64,000 nt of DNA from Hymenobacter sublimis (GCF_023101345.1 NZ_CP095850.1:1-64000), one strand, 5' to 3'. Positions 34,602 to 43,822 are shown, counted from the stretch's first letter. Numbers and translations are program-made. The notes: generated from the letters alone by a model not told the origin.

Positions 34602-35303
34602 ATGCGTACCTATATTGCGTATTACCGCGTGAGCACCGCCCGTCAGGGTGCCAGCGGTCTAGGGCTGGAATCACAGCAGTACCTGGTCCAATCGTATGTA
34701 CCAGCCGGCGCGCGGTTGCTGCAGGAATTTATCGAAGTAGAGTCCGGCAAGAAAAACGATCGCCCTCAACTGAAGGCCGCGTTGGCCGCCGCTAAGCAGC
34801 AAGGCGCCACGTTGCTCATCGCCAAGTTGGATCGCCTGAGCCGCAACGCTGGCTTCATCTTCGCGTTGCGTGATTCCGGAGTCGACTTTCTTGCCTGCGA
34901 CATGCCCGATGCCAATACGCTCACGGTTGGCATCTTTGCCGTGATTGCCCAGCACGAGCGGGAAACCATCAGCAAGCGCACGAAGGACGCGCTGCAGGCG
35001 AAGAAGGCGCGGGGCCAACAGCTAGGCAGCCCCCAGAACCTAACGCAGGAAGCCCGGCTGAAAGGGGCTGCCGCTCGCCGGCAGCAGCGCCAGCACATGC
35101 CGCAGAATCAACAGGCAACCAGCCTCGTGGTTCTATTACGCGCCCAAGGACTGACATTCCGTCAAATCGCAGCGCACTTAAATGCGGCCATGTTTCGTAC
35201 AGCCGCGGGAAAAAAATATGCTGCTATGACGGTTCAGCGACTCTTTCGTTATTCATCAACAATAGCAGCCGGTCAGCCTGGAACTATTAGTAACCCACTG
35301 TAA
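34602..35303 (+). CDS. Serine recombinase (resolvase/invertase type)
   Basis: A 233-residue enzyme. The catalytic serine is in YYRVSTARQG near residue 10. DRLSRN, a CDMPDANTLTVGIFAVIAQ E-helix region and ERETISKRTKDAL follow. The C-terminus is a short helical DNA-binding domain with FRQIAAHLN. As a plasmid gene beside parA it may resolve multimers of the plasmid, a stability role; invertase activity is also possible. It is intact, unlike most recombinases in the window. Confidence 0.85.
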   Translation: MRTYIAYYRVSTARQGASGLGLESQQYLVQSYVPAGARLLQEFIEVESGKKNDRPQLKAALAAAKQQGATLLIAKLDRLSRNAGFIFALRDSGVDFLACDMPDANTLTVGIFAVIAQHERETISKRTKDALQAKKARGQQLGSPQNLTQEARLKGAAARRQQRQHMPQNQQATSLVVLLRAQGLTFRQIAAHLNAAMFRTAAGKKYAAMTVQRLFRYSSTIAAGQPGTISNPL

Positions 35304-35344
35304 AATAGATGAATATCTAATTTGACGAACGACCAAGTATAACC

Positions 35345-35525
35345 TATTAACTTCCTGAACTTCTTCAAGAAGTCGAAGAAGTTCAGGAACTCTTAATTAT
35401 TGAACTTCTTCGACTTTCTAAACATGTGTAACTTTTTCAAGAACTTGAACATGTCTAACTTCTTATACTTCTTTAACTTCCTCAGGAAGTTTAGCAGGTG
35501 ACAGAAGTTGAGGAAGTTTTAATGT
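35345..35525. repeat. Probable plasmid centromere: clustered AACTTC repeats
   Basis: Many copies of AACTTC(T/C)T in both orientations fill about 180 bp just before parA. The largest dyad is TTCCTGAACTTCTTC (35352-35366) with 35375-35389, perfect over 15 bp. Others include AACTTCCTCAGGAAGTTT. Such a repeat tract next to parA is the usual place for the site bound by the partition adaptor. Confidence 0.6.
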
Positions 35526-35561
35526 TTTATTATTGCTGTCAGATCAAGCCTTTGCTGCACC

Positions 35562-36323
35562 ATGAAGATTATTGTATTTGCCAACCACAAGGGGGGAGTC
35601 GGCAAAACTACCTCCACGCTTAGCGTGGCTCAAACTTTGGCACGTGACGGCTACCGCGTACTCTTAATTGACTGTGACGCCCAGCGTAATCTTTCCCTTG
35701 CCTTCCGCTTACCGGCAGGCTATCCAGATCTAGGATTGGTTTTAGAGAAAAAAGCTCAGCTGACCGACGTTGTCCTGGCGATAGAGGAACACTTGCACTT
35801 AGTGGCCGCTACTCCGGATCTGGACTATCTGGAAAAAATGGTTGGCCAGCAATTAGGCTACGAGAGTATCCTGCGGAAGGGGTTGGCACCTCTGCAGGAC
35901 CAGTATGACTATTGTCTGATTGATACCCCGCCTTCCTTGTCCGCCCTTACGTACATGGCGCTGGTAGCTTGTAACGCGGTATTTATTCCGTGTCAACCAG
36001 AGTACTTCGGGTACGAAGGGCTCAATAAGCTCATGCAAGCCTGCGAGCGGGTGAAAGACCTCTATAACCCCAACCTGATTATAGGAGGTATTTTCTTCAC
36101 CAAGTACAGTAGTCGGTACCGTAAAAAGCTTCATCACGACGTTGTAGCCCTGATTGACTCCAAGTATTCTGAGGCCAAGCTGCTCATGGAAACAACCATC
36201 CGTGAAAACGTTTCGCTGGCGGAAGCTCAAATTAAAAAGCAAAGCATTTATCGGTGGGCGCCCGAAAGCAATGGCGCCACTGATTACGAATCGCTTACCC
36301 AAGAAATCATTGCCCGAGTATGA
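35562..36323 (+). CDS. parA: ParA-type partition ATPase
   Basis: A 253-residue Walker-type ATPase with the deviant Walker A KGGVGKTT (10-17), LLIDCDAQRN, and CLIDTPPS as Walker B. There is no N-terminal HTH, so it is the short ParA form. It moves plasmid copies along the nucleoid together with an adaptor and a centromere. The repeat tract upstream and the small gene overlapping its stop complete a partition system. Confidence 0.9.
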   Translation: MKIIVFANHKGGVGKTTSTLSVAQTLARDGYRVLLIDCDAQRNLSLAFRLPAGYPDLGLVLEKKAQLTDVVLAIEEHLHLVAATPDLDYLEKMVGQQLGYESILRKGLAPLQDQYDYCLIDTPPSLSALTYMALVACNAVFIPCQPEYFGYEGLNKLMQACERVKDLYNPNLIIGGIFFTKYSSRYRKKLHHDVVALIDSKYSEAKLLMETTIRENVSLAEAQIKKQSIYRWAPESNGATDYESLTQEIIARV

Positions 36324-36688
36324 GCAAGCAGAGCAAGAAACCAACTTTTGGGGATGACTTGGATGCCCCAGCACCATCGCTTACGAATGATGCACTCTTG
36401 TATGGGGTGAACCGTAGCATCCTACCGCAGGTAGCCTCAACGCCTGCTGTTTCGGCTACCCCGGAAACTCCCGCTGCCTTTGCAACGGAAGAAGAATGGT
36501 TGAAATTCAGCAGCTTTCTGCGACGCAGCACCTACGTTCGCTTAAAGCAAAGTGAGTACTGGGACCGACTGGTGCTGAAGAAAGCAGTTGATTCAGCACT
36601 TTGTGCTTTTCTAGACACGATGGAAGGGGCTGACCGGCCGCTGCCAGAAGGCGAACAGTATCGACTAAGTGGCAAGAAACTCAAATAG
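36320..36688 (+). CDS. Probable ParA partner (centromere-binding adaptor)
   Basis: A 122-residue protein whose ATG overlaps the parA stop (ATGA). The N-terminal 60 residues are Pro/Ala/Thr-rich and probably disordered; the C-terminal half is helical (EEWLKFSSFLRRSTYVRLKQ). No ParB domain is present, but small adaptors of short ParA systems rarely look alike. The role is inferred from position. Confidence 0.6.
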   Translation: MSKQSKKPTFGDDLDAPAPSLTNDALLYGVNRSILPQVASTPAVSATPETPAAFATEEEWLKFSSFLRRSTYVRLKQSEYWDRLVLKKAVDSALCAFLDTMEGADRPLPEGEQYRLSGKKLK

Positions 36689-36772
36689 TTACAGTATAAA
36701 AAAGCACAAAAAGCGCCGCAAAAAATCTCGGCGTAATACTTTTTTTTGCTTTTAAGATACTCTTCATTTCAT

Positions 36773-36985
36773 GCCTACAAAGTCGCCCTAAACAAGCTAG
36801 CTAATTACTTATACTATATTAGTAATTACAGGATCTGTAACTGCCTGATTACATGTGTCATGGAATGGAATAAGCCTACAAAATCGCCTTTTCATGCCTA
36901 CAAAATCGACGATTAACGCCTACAAAATCGCCCCTTGACGCCTACAAAACCGCCTTGCTGCCTTCCATATGCCTACAAAATCGCC
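36773..36985 (+). other. Iteron-type plasmid origin of replication
   Basis: Repeats of GCCTACAAAATCGCC start at 36773, 36874, 36896, 36918, 36940 and 36971. Four of them are spaced exactly 22 bp. The first reads GTCGCC, the third ends CGAC and the fifth has CCGCC. A/T-rich DNA with a TAATTACT/AGTAATTA dyad (36802-36828) lies among them and could be the melting region. The last iteron begins inside the repA start codon. Confidence 0.85.
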
Positions 36986-38195
36986 CTTGGTCCCGATTGT
37001 TGACAAAACGGTTGCCCAGCACAATGCACTCATCAACGCAAGGTTCAGTTTTGTACCTCTGGAGATGCGACTCTTCATCTCTTTACTCACGCGTATCGAG
37101 CCGGGAGATGAGCAGTTTCGGGAGCATTTCGTACCGATGGCTGAAATTATCCACGAGCGCACGGGGGGATCTGCGTATGATGAGGTAAAGCAAATGTGCA
37201 ATAACATTACCTCCCGACGGCTTTATATCGAGAAGCTAATCGACACGCAGCAGGGTACTCGGAAGCGGAGCAAAAAGCCTGACTTCGAATTCATCCCCTT
37301 AATGGCAAAGGCAGCTTACGAGAGCGATAGGGGAGGGGTGGTTGCTTCATTCAACCCCCTGATTATGCCTTATTTACTGCAGTTGCGGGAGAGTGGCAAC
37401 TTCACCCTCGCGCAACTGGAGCAGCTTAACAAGCTGAAGAGCTTCTACTCCTACCGCATTTACTGGCTGCTGAAAGAGTATGCCACCTTCAAGGAACGTA
37501 CCATCACAATTGCCCAACTCCGTTTCTTACTAGATCTACAGGAAGGCGAGTACCCACGCTTCAACAATCTACGCACCCGCATTTTGGACAAGGCCCAGAC
37601 CGAGATGCAACAGACGGATATGCCATTCACGTACGAGCTGCAGAAACAAGGCAAAGTTGTGTCGGAGGTGAAATTTCTGCTGGCTGCTCCTCATGACGGA
37701 GAAGTCATGCCTACAAAATCGCCCTTGGCCGAAGTGCCCGCCTGGGCTCGAACTTTAGCAGAAATTGGCGTCGGAGAAAGAAGCCTGGCAGTAGTCCACC
37801 GACAACTGGAAGCCGGCGAGTATGAAGTAGACTACATTGCCTACGTAATACGCATCGTAACCAACCAGTTCCGTAAGGGCAAGATCAAGAAGCCCGCAGG
37901 CGCTATTTATAAGGCCTTGATAGAGAAATACCTGTTGGTGGATTATCAGCAAGCGAAAGCTGCCGCTGGAACGAAAAAAAAGGCATTGACTCAAGCGCCT
38001 TCCGCTGCCGCTACAGTAACCTACCGTCTAAGTGAGGTGCGAAAAATGTATGATAACCCTGGGCCTTACGCCCAACGGCAGAAGCAAGCCGATACTTTCG
38101 AACAACATCTGCAGCAAGTATATCTACGTGACGGCTTCACAATTGAAGATCGAGATGGAGAACAGTGGCTGGTCAAATATGACGAGAAACGGTAA
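36969..38195 (+). CDS. repA: Rep_3-type plasmid replication initiator
   Basis: A 408-residue initiator with two winged-helix domains in about the first 240 residues (ALINARFSFVPLEMRLFISL; LEQLNKLKSFYSYRIYWLLK), as in iteron-binding Rep proteins. The first codons, ATGCCTACAAAATCGCCC, are an iteron, so binding of the protein to its own gene start would block transcription or translation. A second perfect iteron lies inside the gene at 37709-37723, in frame, again giving MPTKSPL; it marks the end of the Rep domain and could serve as an internal start. The C-terminal 160 residues are helical and basic. Confidence 0.9.
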   Translation: MPTKSPLVPIVDKTVAQHNALINARFSFVPLEMRLFISLLTRIEPGDEQFREHFVPMAEIIHERTGGSAYDEVKQMCNNITSRRLYIEKLIDTQQGTRKRSKKPDFEFIPLMAKAAYESDRGGVVASFNPLIMPYLLQLRESGNFTLAQLEQLNKLKSFYSYRIYWLLKEYATFKERTITIAQLRFLLDLQEGEYPRFNNLRTRILDKAQTEMQQTDMPFTYELQKQGKVVSEVKFLLAAPHDGEVMPTKSPLAEVPAWARTLAEIGVGERSLAVVHRQLEAGEYEVDYIAYVIRIVTNQFRKGKIKKPAGAIYKALIEKYLLVDYQQAKAAAGTKKKALTQAPSAAATVTYRLSEVRKMYDNPGPYAQRQKQADTFEQHLQQVYLRDGFTIEDRDGEQWLVKYDEKR

Positions 38196-38279
38196 CGTAC
38201 TTTAAAGTGCTACATTAGCTTGCGCCCGTTAAAATCAAGCTATAGCCAGCTTAATGAATGGCCAGTACAGCATACTGCG

Positions 38280-38485
38280 ATGGAAAGCTACCATCTGGCT
38301 GACATGTTTATCTCTTTGATCCCTAAGGAATGGCCGCTTGGTAGCCATCAGGACAGAATATCGGCCCTGGTTAAAAGTTTGGTCCAAAAGTCGCATTTAG
38401 CTGATGCGTGAAACTGCACCAGCAAGAGGAGCGGATTTACCCGTTTTTAAAAGATCAGCTCAACTCAGAAATCATGGAACAGTAA
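38280..38485 (+). pseudogene. Gene fragments either side of a junction repeat
   Basis: MESYHLADMFISLIPKEWPL begins at 38280 and runs into a diverged copy of the 34-bp repeat (38363-38394). Beyond it, in another frame, a tail containing QQEERIYPFLKDQLNSEI ends at TAA 38485. The two may be remains of one gene broken by the repeat. 38486-38886 holds nothing I can support. Confidence 0.35.
38363..38394 (-). repeat. Diverged copy of the 34-bp junction repeat
   Basis: It starts GGCCCTGGTTAAAAGTTTGG and continues TCCAAAAGTCGC. It has the same orientation as the copy at 59837. Confidence 0.6.
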
Positions 38486-38886
38486 TCCTGATGCTGGTCT
38501 ATTATCCTTGCTAAGTCATTTTAATTGAAATCATTACATTATTCGACTACCTCGTCCGGGGCTAGGCCCAGTGTGGCATGCCTTTGAGCACCCTACTACA
38601 GAGGACGGTATTGAGAATACCCATTGCAGGCCTTCACCAAGAGAACTTCCAGACGGGTTGTTTGAATCTTACACTCATTCGTTTGATTCTTATTGTGTGC
38701 CCAGAATTGGTAGGCAGAACTTTGCCTTTATCGAACGTGACGTGATTCACGCATACTTTTTTCTCTAGTCTAACCTTACTAGGAACTGAGATACTGAACA
38801 CCGCTTGGGGTAGTTGCAGCGGCGACCGCCTGCGCATGCTATTGACTTGTGCTACTCGATGCAGCTTGACTACCACTTCCTTACTT

Positions 38887-39447
38887 ATGAAAGGCTTTAA
38901 GGTCTACCCGATAGACACCACCACGGATCTGCCAGCGACTTCTGGTCGCCGCGACCTGCATAGGATTTGTCTGCTTACCGGCCCCCACCACCTGCAGTGC
39001 GCCGACCAGGAAATTGCGCAGGACGGTACCTACTTGTTCGTTAGCAATCCGCAGGAGGGGAATGGTTTACTGCCGGGCACAACGCAGGAGAGCACCACGT
39101 GCCAGACGGGCTACGGCTGTCTGTTCACGGAGGAATTTGTGCAGGAGAACAGCCTGGCCGGCAGCTCGAAGCCCTGGGCCTTGCTCAGCGGTAGCCGCCC
39201 ACGCATTTTCTCACTCGGTGACACCCAGGCCACCTACCTTACGGGCCTGTTTCAGCGGATGCTGGCTGAGCAACAGTCCGCGTACTGCTATAAACACGAG
39301 CTGCTTCGCAGCTACCTGCAGCTGGTCTTGCACGAGGCTGCGCGCCTGCGCCAGCCGGTATCCAACCGTCTTTTTCGGTATTATTTCCAGGGGCCGGGAC
39401 CAACCGGGGCCTTAGCTTCCGCCTGGGGTGCTCGGCGGCGGGAGTGA
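38887..39447 (+). pseudogene. AraC-family regulator lacking its DNA-binding domain
   Basis: A 186-residue protein. From MKGFKVYPID to HEAARLRQP it follows the N-terminal sensor domain of the AraC proteins at 47485 and 48493 in this window. After about residue 160 the match stops, and a short unrelated Gly/Ala/Arg tail ends it. The two HTH motifs are missing, so it cannot act as a normal regulator. It could be a dominant-negative partner of its paralogues, but a broken gene is the simpler view. Confidence 0.6.
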
Positions 39448-39541
39448 TTCTCTTCGCCTCTGCCGCGGTTGCAGGCGAGGTGCAGCCACCGCCGTGCACT
39501 TACCATGCTGAGAGCACACCTTCCACCTTACACTCTTTTCC

Positions 39542-40042
39542 ATGCGCAAACGACATTTTTGCACGGTCCTAGGGCTGCAAGTTCTCGCTACTGCCGCTGC
39601 TTTGCCCAGCCGCGGTCAGACGTCTTCGCCGCCGTCCACTAGCAGCGTACCGGGGCCTATCTTCGCCAAGGGCCAACCGGCGCCAGCGGCCAACTTCACC
39701 GGCCAAGTGTGGGTGCAGGGGCTGGTGGGCAAGGAGGACCAGTACCCGTGCGGGGCGGGCAGCGTGCAGTTTGCCCCCGGCGCCCGCTCACACTGGCACC
39801 AGCACCCGGCCGGGCAAATTCTGCTGATCGTAGAAGGCACGGGGTATTATCAGGAGAAAGGCCAGGCGCGGCGAGTGCTCCGCAAAGGCGACGTCATCAA
39901 GGCTCCCGCCGGCGTCGAGCACTGGCACGGGGCCGCGCCCACCACGGCCATGACCCACGTCGCCATCACCCCCGATTTAGAGGCCGTGCCCGTGGTGTGG
40001 GGCCGGGCCGTGACGCAAGCGGAGTATCTGGGCAAGCCGTAA
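39542..40042 (+). CDS. Secreted cupin protein
   Basis: A 166-residue protein with an N-terminal signal-like segment (VLGLQVLATAAALPSRGQ) and one cupin barrel. Metal ligands are visible in HWHQHPAGQ (cupin motif 1) and a His in EHWHGAAP (motif 2). Cupins next to carboxymuconolactone decarboxylase-like proteins are common; they may act on the same small oxidised compound. The next gene starts 50 bp downstream. Confidence 0.8.
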   Translation: MRKRHFCTVLGLQVLATAAALPSRGQTSSPPSTSSVPGPIFAKGQPAPAANFTGQVWVQGLVGKEDQYPCGAGSVQFAPGARSHWHQHPAGQILLIVEGTGYYQEKGQARRVLRKGDVIKAPAGVEHWHGAAPTTAMTHVAITPDLEAVPVVWGRAVTQAEYLGKP

Positions 40043-40092
40043 GCCGGGCGGCAGCTGCAGCCCACAGGGGACTAATCCCTCAGCATTCTAAT

Positions 40093-40458
40093 ATGAATGG
40101 CATGACTCGGTTTTCAACGCTCCTACTGGTTCTTCTCGCTATGCTTCCCCTGCTGGCCCATTCCACCAGCCCACCGGCGGAGGCCCTGTCGCCCCGTCAG
40201 CAAGCCATCGTTTCCATCTCCGCGCTCACGGCAAAAGGCGACCTGCCGCACTTGCACGATGCACTAGCCAAGGGGCTCGAGGCGGGCCTCACGGTGAATG
40301 AAGAAAAAGAGGTGCTGGTACACCTGTACGCCTACTGTGGTTTTCCGCGCAGTATCCAGGGCCTCAACACCCTGCTGAAGGTGCTCGATGAGCGCAAGGC
40401 CCAAGGCAAAAGGGGTAGCACAAGAGTAGGAACAGAAAGTATCGGTAGGGAAAGCTGA
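40093..40458 (+). CDS. Carboxymuconolactone decarboxylase-like protein, short form
   Basis: A 121-residue protein with a hydrophobic start (STLLLVLLAMLPLLAHS) that looks like a signal peptide, and one CMD/AhpD-like domain with LTVNEEKEVLVHLYAYCGFP. Related proteins at 44087 and 46682 have two domains, so this one lacks the second half; its odd tail (GSTRVGTESIGRES) suggests truncation. The Cys-x2-Cys of AhpD is not present. Confidence 0.7.
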   Translation: MNGMTRFSTLLLVLLAMLPLLAHSTSPPAEALSPRQQAIVSISALTAKGDLPHLHDALAKGLEAGLTVNEEKEVLVHLYAYCGFPRSIQGLNTLLKVLDERKAQGKRGSTRVGTESIGRES

Positions 40459-40607
40459 GCAGGTAGGCTGTCTCGCGAAACGGCCGTTTTAGCGGCCCAC
40501 CTGCCTCGGCTGCTTAGCGCCCTGAAAAGCTACCACAGATTGTCTCATTTCCTGTTCTCAGTAATCAACGACTCGCTATCTTCGCCCTCGTTGACTTCTT
40601 GAGAAAA

Positions 40608-41210
40608 ATGGCGATGATTTTCGGCTATGCCCGCGTGAGTACCTCCGACCAGCACCTGCATCTGCAGACTGATGCCTTGCAAGCCTACGGCTGCGTGGAG
40701 GTGGCCCAGGAAAAAGTGTCCTCCGTGAAAGAGCGCCCGGCCCTGCAGCACCTGCTGACGCGGCTGCGGCCCGGCGATACGCTCGTCGTCTGGAAACTCG
40801 ACCGCTTAGGCCGCTCACTCAAAGACCTAGTCACGTTGGTGACGGGCTTTCAGGACGCAGGGATTCACTTCGTCAGCCTGCAGGACCATTTGGACACGAC
40901 CACCGCCCAAGGCCGGCTCATGTTCAACCTGTTTGCCTCGCTGGCTGAGTTTGAGCGCGACCTTATCCGCGAGCGCACCAAAGCGGGGTTGACTGCGGCA
41001 AGGGCCCGGGGCCGGCAGGGCGGGCGGCCCAAAGGCCTCTCCAAAGAAGCCCTGTCCAAAGCCCAGGCGGCCAAAACGCTGTACCTGCAGCAGGACAAAA
41101 CTGTCGCGGAAATCGCCCAGTTGCTCGGGGTCGGTCGGGCCACCATTTACCGCTACCTGGGGCAGCTGGGCGTACCGACGGGCACGCAGGCGGCGCACCA
41201 AACGACCTGA
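40608..41210 (+). CDS. Serine resolvase (Tn3 type)
   Basis: A 200-residue intact resolvase. Catalytic Ser in GYARVSTSDQ, DRLGRSLKDLV, LMFNLFASLAEFERDLIRER as E helix, the RGRQGGRPKGL linker, and a C-terminal HTH with VAEIAQLLGVGRATIYRYL. ATG 40608 is used; an in-frame TTG lies 9 bp earlier and ATG 40614 is also possible. It is closely related in its linker to the fragment at 2301. It may resolve Tn3-type cointegrates. Confidence 0.9.
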   Translation: MAMIFGYARVSTSDQHLHLQTDALQAYGCVEVAQEKVSSVKERPALQHLLTRLRPGDTLVVWKLDRLGRSLKDLVTLVTGFQDAGIHFVSLQDHLDTTTAQGRLMFNLFASLAEFERDLIRERTKAGLTAARARGRQGGRPKGLSKEALSKAQAAKTLYLQQDKTVAEIAQLLGVGRATIYRYLGQLGVPTGTQAAHQTT

Positions 41211-41223
41211 TACGCGCCTCGTG

Positions 41224-42156
41224 ATGAAGACTTGCTCCCCACCACCGGCTGCCGCTATTTCCCTGCCCGAGTTTGAGCACCGCTACTTAGGAAAGGTGCC
41301 GTCGGCGAGCGGGCTGCAGGCGGGCCAGTTTGCGGCCTATTCTCGCGCTGACTTCGGGCAGGTATCCCTGCCCTACCAGCGGCGCGACTTCTACAAGCTC
41401 TCCTTGCTGACGCGGGGCACCAGCCAGCTGCACCAGGCTACGCGGGGCTGGGCCATTGCCGGGCCGGCCGTAGTGCTCTCGCATCCGCTGGTGCCGCACG
41501 CCTGGGAAACCCTATCGGACGAGCAAAGCGGGTTGTTTTGCCTGTTCACGCCTGAGTTTCTGCACGGCGGGGCGACGGCCGACCAGGCCCTAAGCCCACT
41601 GCTGGCCCTGGGGCGCGACCCGGTCTATGTACTGGAGCCCGGGCAGCTGCCGGCATTTGAATCGTTGTTTAGCCAGCTGCTCACGGAGTTGGGGACCGAT
41701 TACCCGCACCAGGCCACCGTCGTGCGCCACTACCTACACCTGCTGTTGCACCAGCTCCAGCGCCTGCGGGCGCCCGCGCCCAACTTCGTGCACCCTACCG
41801 CCGCCGACCGGCTCGCCGCCCTGTTTCTGGAGCTGCTGGCCCGGCAGTTTCCGGTAGCCCGGCCCGACCAGCCACTGCAGCTGCGCGCCCCCCAGGATTT
41901 TGCCCCACTGCTGGGCGTACACGTCAACTACCTCAACCGGGCCGTGCGGGCCGTGACGGGCAAAACCACTACCGCCCACCTGGCCGAGTGGCGGCTGGCG
42001 GAAGCGCGGCGCCTGCTGCAGCACACGCCGTGGTCCTTGACCGATATTGCCGAAGCGCTCGGCTTTGCGTACCCCACGCACTTTCACAATTTCTTCAAGC
42101 ACCACACCGGCCTCACCCCGCAGCAAGTCCGTCAGCCCCAGGCCCTGGTGGTTTGA
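41224..42156 (+). CDS. AraC-family regulator
   Basis: A 310-residue protein with a cupin-like sensor domain (to about 190) and a C-terminal double HTH: LGVHVNYLNRAVRAVTGKTT and DIAEALGFAYPTHFHNFFKH. It starts 13 bp after the resolvase stop and precedes an aldo/keto reductase on the same strand by 97 bp, which it may control. It belongs to the same subfamily as the genes at 47485 and 48493. Confidence 0.85.
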   Translation: MKTCSPPPAAAISLPEFEHRYLGKVPSASGLQAGQFAAYSRADFGQVSLPYQRRDFYKLSLLTRGTSQLHQATRGWAIAGPAVVLSHPLVPHAWETLSDEQSGLFCLFTPEFLHGGATADQALSPLLALGRDPVYVLEPGQLPAFESLFSQLLTELGTDYPHQATVVRHYLHLLLHQLQRLRAPAPNFVHPTAADRLAALFLELLARQFPVARPDQPLQLRAPQDFAPLLGVHVNYLNRAVRAVTGKTTTAHLAEWRLAEARRLLQHTPWSLTDIAEALGFAYPTHFHNFFKHHTGLTPQQVRQPQALVV

Positions 42157-42253
42157 ATTTCGTAGCCCTTGGGTGCAAATCGGTTATGTAGCCCCTGCGG
42201 GTGCGCCGGACCTTTGCACGGCCGGGTGCTACATTTCCCCGGCGCTACGTCGT

Positions 42254-43276
42254 ATGCAGTATCGCTTGCTGGGCCAGACCGGCTTGAAGGTGTCGGCCCT
42301 GTGCCTGGGCACCATGACCTTTGGGGGCAAAGGCCGCTCGGCCGTCACCGGGGCCCTCGACCAGACGGCCGCCGATGAGTTGCTGCGCCGGGCCGTGGCC
42401 GCTGGGGTCAACTTTATCGACACGGCCAACGTGTACTCCGAGGGCTTGTCGGAGGAAATTACCGGCCAGGCCATCCGCAACCTGGGCCTGGACCGCGACT
42501 CGTTGGTGCTGGCCACTAAAGTGCGGGGCAAAATGGGCGAAGGCCCCAACGAGGTAGGACTTACGCGCAAGCACATCATGCAGCAGGCCGAAGCCAGCCT
42601 CAAGCGCCTGCATACCGACTACCTCGACCTCTACCAGCTGCACGCCTACGACCCGCTCACGCCGCTGGACGAAACCTTGCGGGCGCTCGATGACCTCGTG
42701 CGCCAGGGCAAGGTGCGCTACATTGGGGCCAGCAACCTGGCCGCCTGGCAGCTGATGAAGGCCCTGGCCACGGCCGATAGCCGCCAGCTGGAGCGTTTCG
42801 CCTCGCTGCAGGCCTACTATACCATCGCCGGCCGGGACCTGGAGCGCGAAATGGTGCCGCTGCTACTTGACCAAAAGGTGGGCCTGCTGGTATGGAGCCC
42901 GCTGGCCGGCGGCCTGCTCTCAGGCAAGTACACCCGCGATGGCCAAAACCAGGAAGGCGGCCGCCGCGACCGGCTCGACTTTCCCCTCGTCGACCGCAAC
43001 CGGGCCTTCAATGTCCTCGACGTGCTACACCCGCTGGCCGAAACCAAAGGTGCCACGGTGGCCCAACTCGCCTTGGCCTGGCTGCTGCACCAGCCGGTAG
43101 TAAGCAGCGTCATCATGGGGGCTACCAAGCCCGAGCAGCTCGACGCCAACCTGGCCGCCGTGGACGTGACGTTCACGCCGGAGGAGTTGCGCCATCTCGA
43201 AGAGGTCAGCCAACTGCCGGCTGAATACCCCGGCTGGATGCTCAACTACACCACCAGCGACCGCACCATCAGCTAA
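42254..43276 (+). CDS. Aldo/keto reductase
   Basis: A 340-residue NADPH-dependent reductase. The AKR tetrad is visible: Asp in NFIDTANVYSEG with its Tyr, Lys in LATKVRG, and His in LYQLHAYDP. GASNLAAWQ and the C-terminal VIMGATKPEQL phosphate-binding segment complete the fold. It likely reduces aldehydes or ketones. The start MQYRLLGQTGLKVS is typical of the family. Confidence 0.9.
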   Translation: MQYRLLGQTGLKVSALCLGTMTFGGKGRSAVTGALDQTAADELLRRAVAAGVNFIDTANVYSEGLSEEITGQAIRNLGLDRDSLVLATKVRGKMGEGPNEVGLTRKHIMQQAEASLKRLHTDYLDLYQLHAYDPLTPLDETLRALDDLVRQGKVRYIGASNLAAWQLMKALATADSRQLERFASLQAYYTIAGRDLEREMVPLLLDQKVGLLVWSPLAGGLLSGKYTRDGQNQEGGRRDRLDFPLVDRNRAFNVLDVLHPLAETKGATVAQLALAWLLHQPVVSSVIMGATKPEQLDANLAAVDVTFTPEELRHLEEVSQLPAEYPGWMLNYTTSDRTIS

Positions 43277-43447
43277 CGGGCAGGCCCGGTGCCGGTTGCC
43301 TCCTGACACCTGTCGGTCTGGGGCGAACAATGAAAAGGGCCGGCCGCTTATTTCACCCTGGATTCGGTCAGGTTACCAGACCGAGCGGGAAGCGAGCGGC
43401 TGGCCCGAATAGGGCCGCCGCCAGCGGGGACACGCGACTACAGGACA

Positions 43448-43822
43448 ATGCCGGTAGAATTTCTGAGCGACGAGCAGGCGGCCCGCTATGGGCGCTACCA
43501 GACGGACCTTAGCCCGGAACAACTGGCCCGTTTCTTTTACCTGAGTCCGCAGGACCTACAGTTTCTGGCCGACTACCGCCGGGCGTACACCCAACTCGGG
43601 TGTGCTGTGCAGTTGTGTACACTCCGGTTTTTAGGCACGTTTCTGCCCATCCCTACCCAGGTGCCGGCCGTCGTGGTGGCCACCTTGGCGCAGCAGCTTC
43701 AGGTAGGCACTGACGCGTGGCCTGCGCGGTATACCCGCCCAAATACGCTCTCGGACCACCAGGCCCGCATTGTGGCGTACCTGGGCTTTGCGGCCTATGG
43801 GGGCCGGCAAGCATTCCGCCTC
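43448..43822 (+). pseudogene. Tn3-family transposase, N-terminal fragment
   Basis: MPVEFLSDEQAARYGRYQTD and LGCAVQLCTLRFLGTFLP match the N-terminal DUF4158 domain of Tn3 TnpA. After about 125 residues of a roughly 1000-residue protein, homology ends where an oxidoreductase fragment on the other strand begins. A possible terminal repeat, starting GGGGCGAACAATGAAAAGGG at 43320, lies upstream and shares the GGGG start and AAAAGGGC core with the 793-bp elements. Confidence 0.75.

Noticed and set aside
36874-36985. Regularly spaced repeats before repA as a CRISPR array
   Set aside because: The period is only 22 bp, the spacers are about 7 bp, and the repeats continue into the repA start. They are iterons.
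38571-38768. 65-codon frame downstream of repA
   Set aside because: No supporting context; the surrounding DNA holds gene fragments.
42149-42156. Inverted TCAAACCA before the AKR gene at 42254 as a third operator
   Set aside because: It lies over the stop codon of the AraC gene, and no second half-site occurs 21 bp away.
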